This document shows positions 1 to 11,419 of a stretch of DNA of 64,000 nucleotides, piece by piece (within the stretch, counting starts at the first letter, position 1; every line of letters begins with the position of its first letter). This DNA comes from Posidonia oceanica (taxonomy: Eukaryota; Streptophyta; Magnoliopsida; Alismatales; Posidoniaceae), in the NCBI GenBank assembly GCA_037176725.1, contig JAZBRS010000026.1, positions 103,895,501 to 103,959,500 of the forward strand, written 5' to 3'. The translations under genes and the position numbers were made by a program. The notes under the pieces were generated by a model. The model saw only the letters and a program-made list of their open reading frames with translations. It ran no database searches and was not told the origin of the DNA.

Positions 1-1
1 G

Positions 2-1361
2 CTTCCTTCTTTCTCTTCTTCAACCTTCACCGTGGAGAGGGTGATTGATATCCCCAACCACTTGATGTAAGCCATTCATGGAGATCAGGTATGCTCTCTC
101 CTTCTCTTCTTTGTCTTTGTATGCTTTGCTTGTTTGTAGTTTTGTCTCTGACTGTTTACTTGTGATAGGTTGTAGTAAACCTTACCGGATGTCCGTATTT
201 GCATAATTCGTTCCAGTACTCTCTGCCTTAGGTATCTAGCATGATTGGCCGAGCGGAAAGCAATAGGCATCTCTTCGAATCCAGTGGTTTTGACAAACTT
301 TTGGATTTGATGCGTGCTCCTCTACCTTGTTGCATGCTTTGATGGCCTTTTGGAATGGCTCCTCTAACACCTTCAACTTTCCTCATGGGGAGACATTAAT
401 TTCTTGTGAGGAGGCTACTTCTTTACTTGGACTTGCGGCCGAATCTACTAAAACACCAGACGATCGCTTTGCCATATCTATTGAGACAATGGATTCCCGG
501 AAGATAGGCCGATATTTAGCGAAGGATCAGGAGGCTAGCATGGCATTGGTGCATTCAGGGAGGCTGTTCCTTCGGGGCTTGTGGGAGATACTTAGCACCC
601 GGCAACTTGCTGAAAACGAACTGAAGATGTGCTTGTTTGTAGTAGTGGGTGGCCTTGCACTGTTTGCTGATGAAAATTTCACTTTGGATCTTCATCATGT
701 GAACCTTCTCATACTCATAGCGGCTTGACCAGACTTGTATCTGACTGCTGCTGTGTTGGCATACAACATGGAGGGGCTCTCGAGTGCGTCTTGCTCAGGG
801 AAGTTCTTTGGTTCTCCCATACTACTGCATAGATGGTTCATGTCCCATTGTCGGTGCTATGCTGATTTTGCCGGGCTGCCTTTTTATGACTGCATATTCC
901 GCCTTGATTCTTTGTCCTTGCAGGATTTTGACTTTGTGCCAAAGCTGCCTGAGGCTCAAAAGGCACAAGTGATGAATGTAGTTCACAGTTATCTCGAACT
1001 GGTCTTGGTGGGAGCCAGGGCCTTTGTGTTGTATCCGATTCAACGTTGCCCACGCCTGCTAAACCAAGAGCTCTCTGTTCAGCCTGGTTCAGTGCTATCT
1101 CTCCCAATCCATGCCCGTAGAGAGGATGGCGACTGGGATGAGAGGATGGCTTTGGAGTACATCATCCACTGGGTCCACATTAGCAGGAGAGTGTCCCTGA
1201 GTGCGCCTCGTCTGTCTGAAGCTTCTCGAGAGTCATAGGAGTCAAGGTACCTGAAGTGGTACGCCCGGCTTCACCCCACTCCCCGGAAGTATACTGAAGA
1301 TAGGCTGGAGTTTCTGAAGATGCTTGGCCTTAGTCACATGAGCATGGCAATGTGTGGTTGA
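2..1361 (+). pseudogene. PMD gene 1 of element A (antisense cargo), broken
   Basis: This is homologous to the intact gene at 24087-22728 in B. Exon 1 runs to 88 (donor CAG/GTATGC) and exon 2 from 169 (acceptor GATAG) to the stop at 1359-1361. Recognisable pieces include LHALMAFWNGSSNTF with the PMD-like phrase GETLISCEEATSLLGL, then LSLQDFDFVPKLP and FLKMLGLSHMSMA at the end. Stops at 68-70, about 231, 726-728 and 1236-1238 kill it, along with a small disruption near 330. The first bases of exon 1 are at the window edge. PMD proteins of the MAIN/MAIL1 type act in nuclear gene and transposon silencing in Arabidopsis. What a transposon copy does is unknown. Confidence 0.82.
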
Positions 1362-1974
1362 GTTTATTTTTATTTTTTTTAATAGCATAATGGTTATGTT
1401 ATGTTTTGGACAAGAGTTAATAATGACATTTTTATTTTGAGTTTGGTTAAATCGGTTGTGCTTACTATTGTGTTGGTGGGTTGTTGGTGCCTGAATTAAT
1501 GGTGGATAATTTGTTTTTAAATAAGAAGAAAGAAAGGAAAAAAAAGAGTCTGTCTGTTCTAGTCGCCGCAATTAAGGGCGTCTAGCTCAGAGGCGATTTA
1601 AATGAAGCGGGAAAGTTGTGCCTAAATTTACGGTTTTTTATTATTATTGCTTATTTTGGATGTTTGTCGCCACTATTCACGACGGCAGATGCTGACATGG
1701 CCTCCACCAGGGCGGTTCAAACTGAGGCGGGAAGGTTGGCTTCCTGACGAAGCCAGAGGCTGAGTCGCCACATATCACGGCGTCTAAATCAGTCGCTTCC
1801 TTATTTGGCGACCAAGGCACGAGTTCAGCAACAAAACTGAACCGTTGCCCCCCCTTCAGACCTCCACCTCCTTCTTCCTCCCTCCTCCTTTCCTCTCCGT
1901 CCGTCTAACTCTCTACCTGACGATTTCGGCAGCGCAACGTCATGGTGTGGTGGCGGTGGCCTTCTTCTTCCTTG
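1362..1974 (+). promoter_or_regulatory. Upstream region of PMD gene 2 in element A
   Basis: This noncoding stretch lies between the two PMD genes. It holds dyad modules at 1561-1583 (AGTCGCC-N9-GGCGTCT), 1763-1785 and 1791-1813, the last two 28 bp apart, plus degenerate ones at 1665 and 1735. A pyrimidine-rich tract at 1855-1920 precedes the start codon and looks like a plant 5' UTR. I see no clear TATA box. Confidence 0.6.
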
Positions 1975-4900
1975 ATGGCGAGTGATGGTGGCAGCGAGGG
2001 TGGCGGTGCGGGCGGCAGTGACGGTGGGGCACGCCGATGGAGGAGGTATTCTCCTCCTTTTCTCCTAGCTCTCTTGCTCTTGTGGGTTTTTTTGGTGAAA
2101 TGGCCGGCGACGGTGGGACGGCAGGCAGTGGTGGTGTTTGGCTGGAGAGGGGGGCAGACGGCCGATGGGGGAGAAGGTAGTAGCTTGACAGTGGAAGAAG
2201 AATTTTTGTTTTGTTGTTTTTTTTGTTTTTGTTAATGTGAATGAATAAAATTAAAGGATATTGGATGTTTGAAAATTTCTGGAATGAATGAAATGAAGAT
2301 GCAGAATGTGAATGAAATTTTCTTTTTTTGGTTTTGAATGAATGAGGGATATTTTTGTGGAATTATATATTGAATGGATGAAGGAGAGTATTCTTGTGAA
2401 TTTTTCTTGCAGGAGATGAATTTTTATTGTTGAAAATTAAGGGGAGGTTATGTCAAATTTTGTTCAGAAATTAGGAGACTTATTTTATTTATTAACGATG
2501 CAATATGTGGAATTTATGGGATAATGGGTTACCAATAAAACTTGAGGGACTTTTATTATCTTTTCACGCACATTTATTATTTCTGTATTTTGTGAATTAG
2601 TTTGGAAATGGATGGAAATAGTTGATTTTTAGAATATTTTTGCTAATAATGCATAAGCAAATAATGTTGTGAAATTTTGGGGAATAGAATTCTCTCCTGA
2701 ATTTTAAAAAGAGAATTTTAGTTGTTTAATGAAAAAGATGCTTAATGGATTAATTGGTGAATTAAATTTAGGAAAGAAAACTTGAATGATTATTGGGATA
2801 AATTCCTTAGAGAAGAATTAACTCATTAATTTGTGAATTTAAGATTAAAGGACAAGTTTGCTTAAGGAAAAATGATTATTATGATAGGTTGGTGGATTAA
2901 TTAATGCAAGCTAAATAGCCAAATTGAAAAGAATTTCCTTAGTGTGGTATTTTCCATCTTGGTAGGGCCATAAAATGTGTTTTAAATATTTGTAAAGTTT
3001 AATTCATTTATTATTGTGTTAATTAAAAAACCTAAGGTCTTTATTCCTGTTAGATATTTTAAGTGATACTTGTGAGTATTTATTGGATAATCAAGAAAGG
3101 GTTTATATGTTTAATTAACAGAGTTTTAAATGTTTGAAGTGATTAATGGTTAAGAGTTTGATTAATGTTTTGTGGTGGTTAATTAATGTTTGAAAAGATT
3201 AATTAATGTTTGGAATGATTTAAGGTTTGAAATGTTTAATTGATATTCAAGATGACTAATGTTTTGAGACGATTTAATGTTCTGGAATGATCAAAGACCA
3301 ATTAATGTTTAATTTAGCATGGACTGACCAAACCCTACTTGTGCCGCTGTTCCAGGGTCTCCGATGAGGAGGTTGAGACGGGGAGGGACGAGGCTGGTCC
3401 CTCTACTGCGGGGGCGAGCTCCTCTCGTCCTTGCAAGCTTCGGATGAGGCATCCACGTGCATCGTCTCTTGCTAGGACAGAGACGAGTGGTAGTGACGAC
3501 GGTAGTCTTGGTCTGGGCGAGGTCCCCCATTATCCTCCTCCTAGGAGAGCTAGGACAGCAGCTGAGCTTGCGGAGTTAGGCCAGGTGAGATTAAGTTTAT
3601 ATGTTTTAGTCTTTTATTAAGTTATTTTTCTTGTTTAAGAGGTTATTAATGTTATTCTTTGCATTTTCTGTGTTAGATGCCATTGCCTAGCCAGGCTCGC
3701 TCCAGTTGGGAGGATCTTCATGAGACGTACACCCGTCTCCCAGACTTTCAGCATGAGAGATTGGCTCAGATGGGCTTCGGCCACTTTCTGGAGATCGTGC
3801 CTTTTGAGATTCATCTAGGATTGCTGGTCTCTTTTGCTAAGCGGTTCCACAGCACTTCTGGCAACTTCATCCTCCGTGTGGGCGAGATGACGATCACCCT
3901 GGAGGATGTGGTCAAACTGGTAGGCCTGAGGGTGGATGGCGAGCCCGTGGTAGCTGTATGGCAGCACTGTTATGGCACTGAGCTGGAGTCTTGCTACGGG
4001 GTGCGACCTCCGCGCTCCGGCCGTTACCACACTTGTGTCAACATCAGGTGGTTGAAGGAGCGTTTCGATGACCTCCTACTTGCTGACGTGGCGGCTCCAG
4101 GCGTAGCTGTTCAGCAGCTGCGCGTCTTTCTTTCCATCCTGTTCCACCGGCTGTTCTTCGGCACCTCCTCTCAGATGCTTCATGCTGGTTTTGCCCCTCT
4201 CCTTTTGGATGTAGAGATGATCGGTACGTACTCCTGGGGCTCGGCCGTGTTAGCCTACCTTATCTCGCGTCTGGAGGCATTTTTTGCGGGACAAACCCGC
4301 TCTCTTTTCAGCTGCTTGCCCCTTTTCCAGGTTTGTGCTTTAATTTGCTGTCTGTTATTCTGTTTACTTGCCTATTTCTGACTTGAAACTGCTTCTTCAA
4401 ATAACAGACTTGGATCTTTAAGCACTTTCTATACCTGAGGCCTAGTGTTCCTGGGGATGGTCCCGTCGAGTTCCCTCGGGCTCGACGGTGGATGGATGCA
4501 CAACTGGCTCCTGAGAGACTCTGACCTGTCAGGCACTTAGGCTGCTTTCTGTTGGAGGTCCTCCCCGAGGAGTGGGTAAGTTATTTGTACTTAGTGTTTC
4601 TTTTCTGTACAGTTTCTTGCTTGTATTTTGACTTAGCTGTGCCGTAGGTTGTCTGGAGACCTTATGCCGACGGTGAGCATGCTGTTGAGGAGCCCGTTGC
4701 ACGTGGTTCCCACCTATTTCTTCGAGAGTGCTGGCTCTTCAGCCTCTTCTTGTGCTGCTATAGTCAAGTGGGCTGTGTTTTGAGGCAGTTCGGCCTCCGA
4801 CAGCTCATCCTGAGGCTTGGGCCTGTAGCTTTTTCCCTTGGGTCGTTCAGAGGGGGTCAGCCTGACACTCCTCAGTTGTTTGCCACTTAGCTTGAGGATT

Positions 4901-5112
4901 GGCGTTCCGGTGGTACTGCTCCTCCTTCTGACGGCTTAGCAGAGACCGAGGCGGCGTGGAGGACTTGGTTTGACACCACCTTTGCTCAGTTGATAGTCTT
5001 CCACCGCTCTCTATTCTATGGCGGGTCTAACATGCCGATGGGCGTTGGCTTTCGCGCGAGCAGTAGTGTTAGTTCACTGTGGCAGGAGTTGGCGGCTGCC
5101 TATGGTCGTATC
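1975..5112 (+). pseudogene. PMD gene 2 of element A, exons 1-5, cut by element B
   Basis: A nine-exon gene antisense to A. Exons here are 1975-2045 (MASDGGSEGG), 3356-3584, 3677-4330, 4408-4575 and 4648-5112. Each has GT-AG borders, and after exon 1 every junction is in phase 0. Exon 3 carries the PMD core (SSWEDLHETY, FILRVGEMTITLEDVVKLVGL, VDGEPV) and SWGSAVLAYL. The first intron (2046-3355) is 1.3 kb and AT-rich with no gene in it. Broken points are a CGA-to-TGA type stop in exon 4 (ERL then stop) and a CAG-to-TAG type stop in exon 5 (after LFAT). Element B splits codons RI and QEL of exon 5. Exon lengths match the B copy (exon 3 is 654 nt in both). Confidence 0.85.
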
Positions 5113-5469
5113 TGTAGATATCCTATTTTCGCATTTCTGAGAGTTCTTCTAAGGATAGAAACCTTGAGGCGCCCTAAATCTCGTGCCTAAGTTTTGACAA
5201 CACGTCTTCTAGATGTTCCTTGATTTCTTCGAAGCATCACTTGATCCTACCTTGACTCAGGTTGTTGGCTGTGGCAGAGCTAACTCACTCGGGTTTGTGG
5301 CAAGTCCAAGTGCCCTGGGTATCCTTTACTCCTACTGAGATCCATGGTAGATTTGAGTTAACAGAGATGCCTTCTTGATTTCATAGACTATCTGTAGTTT
5401 CCTGGCCTTCTATCTTGTTTCCCTTGGCCAAAACCCGAGAAAAGGGGCTGGAAATGACCCAAACTTACT

Positions 5470-5637
5470 AGTTGCCAGCTGGAGCGGCGACTCAGCTAGT
5501 TGTCACTTGGAGAGGCGACTCGGGCAGTTGCCAGCTATGAAGGCGACTAAGTCAGTTGCCAACAGTAAAGGCGGTCAATTCAACTGCCATCTGTGGAGGC
5601 GACCCACTTAGACGCTAACTAACACGGTGACTGAGCG
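5470..5637. repeat. Six-unit 28-bp dyad array in U3 of the 5' LTR of B
   Basis: Units start at 5470, 5498, 5526, 5554, 5582 and 5610. Each is a left arm (AGTTGCC in three units), 9 nt, a right arm (GGCGACT in three units) and a 5-nt linker. The two arms are complementary apart from one T-G pair. The 9-nt middle is not conserved. Confidence 0.9.
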
Positions 5638-6110
5638 GTTGTGGAACTGCAGCGGTTATCTCCTATGACCCTCGACCATTAGGCGCCAACTGAACTGGCG
5701 ACTAACGATCGTGGCTCCTTTGAACCACTTTTCCACAGTTATTTCCCATGATCCCCCTCAACCCTCAGGCGCCAACTCATCTGGTGACTGAGCGGTTGTG
5801 GAACTGCAGCGGTTATCTCCTACGACCCTCGACCATTAGGCGCCAACTGAACTGGCGACTAATGATCATGGCTCCTTTGAACCGCTTTTCCACAGTGATT
5901 TCCCATGATCCCCCTCAACCCTCAAGCGCCAACTTATCTGGTGACTGAGCGGTTGTGGAACTGCAGCGGTTATCTCCCACGACCCTCGACCATTAGCCGC
6001 CGACTAAACTGGCGACCAATGATCGTGGCTCCTTTGAACTGCTTTTCCACAGTTATTTCCCACGACCTCCTCGACCGTCAGGCGCCAACTCAGTCGACAA
6101 CTAGCAGTTG
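5631..6110. repeat. 157-bp tandem repeat in U3 of the 5' LTR of B, about three copies
   Basis: CTGAGCGGTT recurs at 5631, 5788 and 5945, exactly 157 bp apart, with a partial fourth copy. Each unit includes two more dyads with the 9-nt spacer (AGGCGCC-N9-GGCGACT and AGGCGCC-N9-GGTGACT). Confidence 0.88.
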
Positions 6111-6246
6111 TGCCTTCGTTCCCAGGTCTTCCAACACTTTGACTGGGCGGTTGCTAGCCTTAGTTGCCAACTCAACCGGTGACTAACACTAACTGCCATT
6201 TTTCTAGAATTTTCTGAGCTCCAATCGTCCTCACCCCCTTAGAGTC

Positions 6247-6254
6247 TATAAATA
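6247..6254 (+). promoter_or_regulatory. TATA box in the 5' LTR of B
   Basis: TATAAATA within GTCTATAAATAGACC, a small palindrome, sits downstream of the dyad arrays, so the arrays are in U3. Transcription probably starts about 30 bp further on. Confidence 0.75.
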
Positions 6255-6908
6255 GACCCCCTGGGCTAGTGGTTTGATGGTCGGAAATTTTGAGAGAGGA
6301 ATTCCCCCCTTGAGAGGAACTTCTGAGAAAGGAATCACCCTATCAGTGTTAAGTCCCCACCTTCCAGAGTCAGAGCCTTCAACCCTGAAGCTCCATCTTC
6401 CACCTTTCAGAAGAGGGAAACCGAATTCCCATCCTTATTCTGAAATTCCCAGCTAAGCCGGAGCTCCGACCGTGCCTCTTTCCAACTTCATTGCACTCAG
6501 CATAAGGGTGAAAGGGAGTATTTTCCTCCAATCTAATTTTTCATCTCATTTTTACATTCCTTAGCGTAGGACCCATAGCATATGCATGCAGGGAACAAGC
6601 CCCGGTTAGTATTTGTTTCTTTTAGTCATGTTGTGTTGTTTACTTCTGCTATTGACTACTACACCTGAACTAATTTAGATCTATGTCATTTTGTTTTGAA
6701 GGGAAGGAAAGAGCTTATGTAACACGAGGGAGCCACTAGACGACATCCAGCCGTTGATCTAGTGGTCCGAGGACCCACATCTTCATAATCTCCCCCAGGT
6801 GTCTTGTCTACCCAAAGGCGAGTGGCGATCACAACAAAGTTGACGGCGTACGTGGAGGCGTCGACACCTTCTTAAAACACCCCCCCAAATTCCACACTAC
6901 AAAAGAAT

Positions 6909-6930
6909 TGGCGATCACGGTGGGACTCGG
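6909..6930 (+). other. Primer binding site of element B
   Basis: TGGCGATCACGGTGGGAC begins 7 nt after the LTR. From memory of plant tRNAs it fits tRNA-Lys and tRNA-Arg 3' ends about equally and imperfectly. The same site is in A. Confidence 0.7.
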
Positions 6931-7153
6931 CTTTAGCCAACCCCCGTGCTACGTAAGTAATTCTCTTCTTTCCTTTCCATTATTTCTATAGATCTAGGTG
7001 TAGTTTTTTGGTTCGGGTGATCGTGCGATTAGGTTTTCACAACTCCCGAGCCTTTATCAGTTTTTTTCCTTCATATCTATTTCTGAGGTCAGTAAAATCC
7101 GAAGCTCCAACAGCTAGGTCTGTTTTTACTGAGGTTAGAAGACTTTGCATATG

Positions 7154-7232
7154 AGCCATCGGTTCAAGGAGCGTCTGTCTTAGCCGCTCCTCCAAGAGGC
7201 GACTAACAGAGGCACCATTACAACAGGCGACT
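7154..7232. repeat. Three 28-bp dyad modules in the leader of B (first set)
   Basis: AGCCATC-N9-AGCGTCT (7154), AGCCGCT-N9-GGCGACT (7182) and AGGCACC-N9-GGCGACT (7210) have an exact 28-bp period. Confidence 0.78.
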
Positions 7233-7940
7233 CATCCAGTATGTTTTTTTTTATTGCAGATCATTGGTTTTTTCTGTAATTTGCGTCGTATTTTTAGATC
7301 TGCAGTTGCATAAAGAGATTTTAAAAAAAAATCATTCCTGTCCATTATGTTTTAGTTTTTTAACGGTTTTTAGATTTGTTTGTGTCCACCCTTAAGGTGG
7401 AAACTAATTGTTCTATATTAAAGTTCAATTTCCTTGAGGAAGTCTTCCTCTAGCTAGAACAATTGACCTGAGCGAACCCGGGCCAGTGCAAGTCGCTCTC
7501 CCATACTCAGTGTTGATTGCAATAGTTAGATTAAGATCTCAAGGTGTCCCAAGTGTTATTATTGACTCCTCTTTCCCCTTGAGTCAGTATTAAAACTTGG
7601 TAGATACTTTACACTTTAATATTTCGTGTCTATTTACTGTTTTTTGTGGTTTGTTAAGTGCCGAGCCTAAGGACAGAATCCTAGGTGGAGGGTCCCTCTT
7701 TAGAGAGACAAGCCCTCCATCTAGGCCCTCTTGGTGGACCCTAAAGAAGGTCGAAGAGTTGTACCCATAAGCCAACAAATCCCAGTTACTTGTGACACAC
7801 ACGTAGGTTTAATTAATCGATTAATTAAACACTTAAACTAGTAAAAAAAGTGCATTGTTTGAAACCTGTTTTTTTTATTTTTCCTGACTGCTACGTGGTC
7901 TATCCAAGACAGACCTGGTTTGCTGACTGAACAGAGGCAT

Positions 7941-8019
7941 AGCCGCCTGTTCAGAAGATGCCTCGCTCAGCCGTCGATCACACTGGTGACTTGTTTGGCC
8001 GCCTGTAATACAGGCGACT
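7941..8019. repeat. Three 28-bp dyad modules in the leader of B (second set)
   Basis: AGCCGCC-N9-GATGCCT (7941), AGCCGTC-N9-GGTGACT (7969) and GGCCGCC-N9-GGCGACT (7997). In the last, pairing extends into the spacer to give a 7-bp perfect stem CGCCTGT/ACAGGCG with a 3-nt loop (8000-8016). Confidence 0.8.
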
Positions 8020-8280
8020 ACAGGAAAAAAGACGCTTTGTTTCAGTGCCTCGATTGCAGGGATTATATATGTTACTGTTCACAAGGTTGCAGGCACAGAT
8101 TATTTCTTTTCCTGTTTATTTTCCCTTTATTTAATCAGGTATGTATTAACTAGTGCATCGAGTCTGTAATTTCTTCTTCAATCTCTTGTAATAGTTTGTA
8201 ATAGTCTGAAAAAAAAGAAAAAAAGAAAAGAAAAGAAAAAAAAAGAGAAAGAAAAAAGAGAAAGAAAGAAAAGAAAAAAA

Positions 8281-10347
8281 ATGGAGCACATAAGCACGTC
8301 TTCTACCTCTACCTCCATGGCGCAGCAAAGCCTAGGCTCAGATGGATCCTTCTTCAGAGGCTCAATCTCGCAGACAGAAGGGCTAGGAACCCCCGGCTTC
8401 CCACGAGCCGTCGGCCAGCGAAGATTCCCACACGTCTCTATCCCCTTCGATTACCACACTAATACAAATGAAGAAGGAAGGGAGGCGGATCAGTCCCAAA
8501 CAAGGAACGTCCTGCCCGAATTCACACATCCTGAGGCGACTTCCAACGTTGTGCCTCCCATCGTGACTACTTCCTATCCAATTGAGGAGGCCTATGAGGT
8601 CTGGCAATCCCTGGCTCAACAACACTTCATGCATACAAGCCCACAAACCTCCACACTCCAAGAACACCACAACCACCAATTCCATACACCAGTCTATACA
8701 CATGCCATACCAAACCCTACTTTCCCTAACCAAGGCTCCTATCCACCATACCACATGATGCCCACCTACCCTTATATCTATCCAACTCTGCCATATACAA
8801 ACCCATACATGCCACAACCTCCCGCTAATATGCAATACTACCCCAGTCCACTTCCGCCATCATTCTTCCATCCACAACAACCTCCTACTAACTCACTATA
8901 CTACCCTACACGACCCCAATCATCCTTCTTTCCCCCGCAACATAACCCATCATTGCCACCATTCCCATAGACACACCAACACCCGAGCCAGGGGCAATAC
9001 GCCGCACCAAGGATAGATCTCAAAAGAATGATCGTCGAGGCACTAGCAGAGGCCGGAGTCACATCGAAGACACCCATCGGCTACGACATCTCTAAGTTCC
9101 CTCATTTTGCTCTTCCCCTAGGGTTTAAAATGCCCAAGATGAGGAGGTATAATGGAACAGAGGATCCTAGGAATCACATAGCTACCTTCACTATGGATAC
9201 TCTGCCATACCGTTACGATGCTGGGCTCACCACATACCTCTTCTTCAAAACACTTGAAGGAGAAACCTTAAAGTGGTTTGACACCCTGACTTCCTATGAT
9301 CTCTAGGATTTTAGGATAATCGAAGAAAAATTTCTAAACCAGTATAGCCATCGGGTGCCACACAAACTCACTACGGGCGACCTCACGGCTGAGAAGATGA
9401 GGTCAAATGAAGACTTTGTCACCTTCACTAGCTGATGGAGGGACATGGCCGCTCGGTCAGAGTGCTACATACCCGAAGGCTAAGCTGTGGAGATAATTGC
9501 GAGAAATACCACAGGAGCACTCAGGGTTGGACTGTTGGTAGGTGACTTCCACACCTATCTGTAGCTATATAAGCGGGCCGTCAAAGTTATGCAAAATAGA
9601 GAAGAGCTGCCATTCCTGGAGCTCGAAGCAAAGAATCCGAAGAAGACTGCGAGGCATACAATAGAAGGTGTCACTGGCAGCATGGCACAACTAACCATGT
9701 AGAATCAAAGGGGATGGAAAGGACAACACTTCCAGCAGCCTCAATATCAACAAGTAGAACAGTAGAGGCAGCCATTCCAACAGTTCCAAGTCTAGCACTC
9801 TAACTCCTCAATAAATGCCCAACAGGGGCAGAGCAATAATCAATACAAAGCACCACCGCAAGGGCAGAGGGACTACCACAATGTTCCTCCACCACAGGCA
9901 CCTAAGGGACCAAGAAGGCAGAGCTATCCGCCACTTCCAGAGACAATCCTAGACATCTTCAGAATGCTAGTCGAAAGTGGGGACTTGTAACTCCCAGTGT
10001 CAAAGCCGAACGCTCCCAACACAAACATGTTCAAGTACTGTGCATACCACCAGAAAAATGGGCACACACTAGAGGAATGTTATGTGTTAAAAGACAGAAT
10101 ATATGATCTAAATGACAAGGGAGAAATAATGTGGTTAGCCCTTAAAGACAGGTTGAAAGAGGCCAGGATGGGACAACACAAGCTTCAGATACACCAGAAC
10201 CCTCTGCCCAATCACCCAGTGGCGCACCTGGAGGCAGAAGGCAGTCCACCAGAGGCCGAGACTGCGTCCATTTGCCTACTTGAATCAGAGCTGGAGCTGG
10301 CTTCCTCCATTGCGGAAAGCAATGAGTTTGAGATATACTCCGAATAG
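8281..10347 (+). pseudogene. gag: gag of element B
   Basis: The capsid-like protein that would package element RNA. The ATG at 8281 follows an A/G tract. All pieces (8281-8970, 9028-9306, 9997-10347) are in one frame. In order they show a Ser/Thr-rich start, a Pro/Tyr/Gln-rich region, the gag core (FKMPKMRRYNGTEDPRNH, LKWFDTLTSYDL, GDFHTYL), a Gln-rich segment and the zinc-knuckle-like motif CAYHQKNGHTLEEC. Stops at 8968, 9304, about 9433 and 9481 and several between 9560 and 9990 mostly replace Gln or Arg codons (CAG to TAG, CAA to TAA, CGA to TGA), pointing to cytosine deamination rather than frameshift. Confidence 0.88.
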
Positions 10348-10371
10348 GGATCCATAGAATGGGAATTCCCA

Positions 10372-10985
10372 GTGGAGGCAGCACAAGACAAAGAAAGCGA
10401 GGCAAACGAAGTGGAGCTCCTCAAGTGCTTCAATTTCCTCCCAGGAGAAGATCAACCCCAAGAGCAGAATGGCAGGATAGATCCCTTTGAACTAGCCCGA
10501 AAGATCATCAAAGAATATGAGCGGAGGAATATAGTCTTCAAGGACTCGGAACTACCCACTCTAGAGAAACAGCTCTGGCCTTTAGTGATCACTGTAGAGG
10601 TCAACGGTTACCTCCTCCTTGGCATACTTGTAGACACAGGGGCCAGTCGCAGTGCGTGCTCTTTGAACACACTTGACTACCTGGATGTCGAAGAAGAAGA
10701 GATCACCAAGGAGAAGATTTTCTGCAAGGGCTTCGATAATAGTCAGATAGAGGTAATAGGGACGGTTCAACTAGCAATTACCATCGACCCCCTCACTAAC
10801 ATTACTAAGGTCATGGTGGTGGAGTGTGAACTGGTGAAACCATTAATCTTGGGAAGAACTTGGTTGGCAGAAATATGTGCTGTCGCATCCTCGACACCAG
10901 CAATTAAAGTTCAAATTCCAAGGAGAGGTGATCACCATCAAGGCAGACCATGAAACAACCCTGGAAATGATCTGGAGGCCCTATC
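10372..10985 (+). pseudogene. First protease-like domain of element B
   Basis: Continues the gag frame after a stop at 10345. A retropepsin-like unit with LLLGILVDTGASRSACSL (active-site DTGA) and, about 75 residues on, LILGRTWLAEICAV, the second conserved motif of the fold. A one-base loss around 10900 shifts the frame, and the open frame ends at 10953 in unrelated residues. From 10986 to 11419 the sequence is a degraded linker with no domain that I recognise. Confidence 0.82.
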
Positions 10986-11419
10986 TGACAGGATTTCACG
11001 TGGGAGCTCCATCACCGAATGGCATAGGTGGCTAGATCGATGACTGGAACGATGAAGCCCCAAGCATCCAAGGATTCCAGTAGCTCACAAGTGTTCAAGC
11101 CGCCCAAGGGTATACCCAGGTCCAAAGGCCTGCACTGTTAAGCTCATCTCAGCTGCCCACAAGTTAGAGGCAATCTCTCCACAGGAGACCCCTATCTCTG
11201 CTTAAGTCCAGCTACACCAAGGGAGAACACAACCAAGCCCAGCAAGCCCCCATCACAAGAACAGGGCGGATCTCCAACCAAGTCGCACTGCCTCCGCCTG
11301 ATCCAGAATGAGTTGTTTCTTCACCTCGACAGGAGTTCCACATACCTTGGAGGATAGAAGGCACCTTCGACATCCTGGAGTAGCTCAAGAAGACATAAGC
11401 AAAGATCTCTATCTACGAG

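Larger units (their letters stand above)
5113..6901 (+). repeat. 5' LTR of element B
   Basis: 1789 bp, TG...CA, direct copy of 25116-26904. U3 (to about 6280) holds a six-unit array of the 28-bp dyad and a 157-bp tandem repeat. A TATA box is at 6247. The first about 360 bp differ from the 3' LTR at about 34 positions, while the last about 840 bp differ at about 13. Confidence 0.95.
6931..8280 (+). other. Untranslated leader of element B
   Basis: No gene. A strong splice donor (TAC/GTAAGT) at 6953 and a good acceptor (TTTTATTGCAG) ending at 7259 suggest a leader intron. The 7380-7800 part is conserved with the leader of A, including the inverted repeat GAGCGA/TCGCTC (7470-7475, 7493-7498). 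Two dyad arrays lie at 7154-7232 and 7941-8019. A 70-bp A/G-only tract directly precedes the gag start and is absent from A. Confidence 0.7.

Noticed and set aside
1942..2235. 97-codon Gly/Trp-rich ORF as a separate gene
   Set aside because: It overlaps exon 1 of PMD gene 2. The upstream ATG at 1942 is absent in B, while ATGGC at 1975 is shared and leads to a matching splice donor.
5470..5637. CRISPR-like array of 28-bp repeats
   Set aside because: The conserved part is the arms of a dyad, gaps between units are only 5 nt, there are no spacers of equal length, and it lies within a plant LTR.
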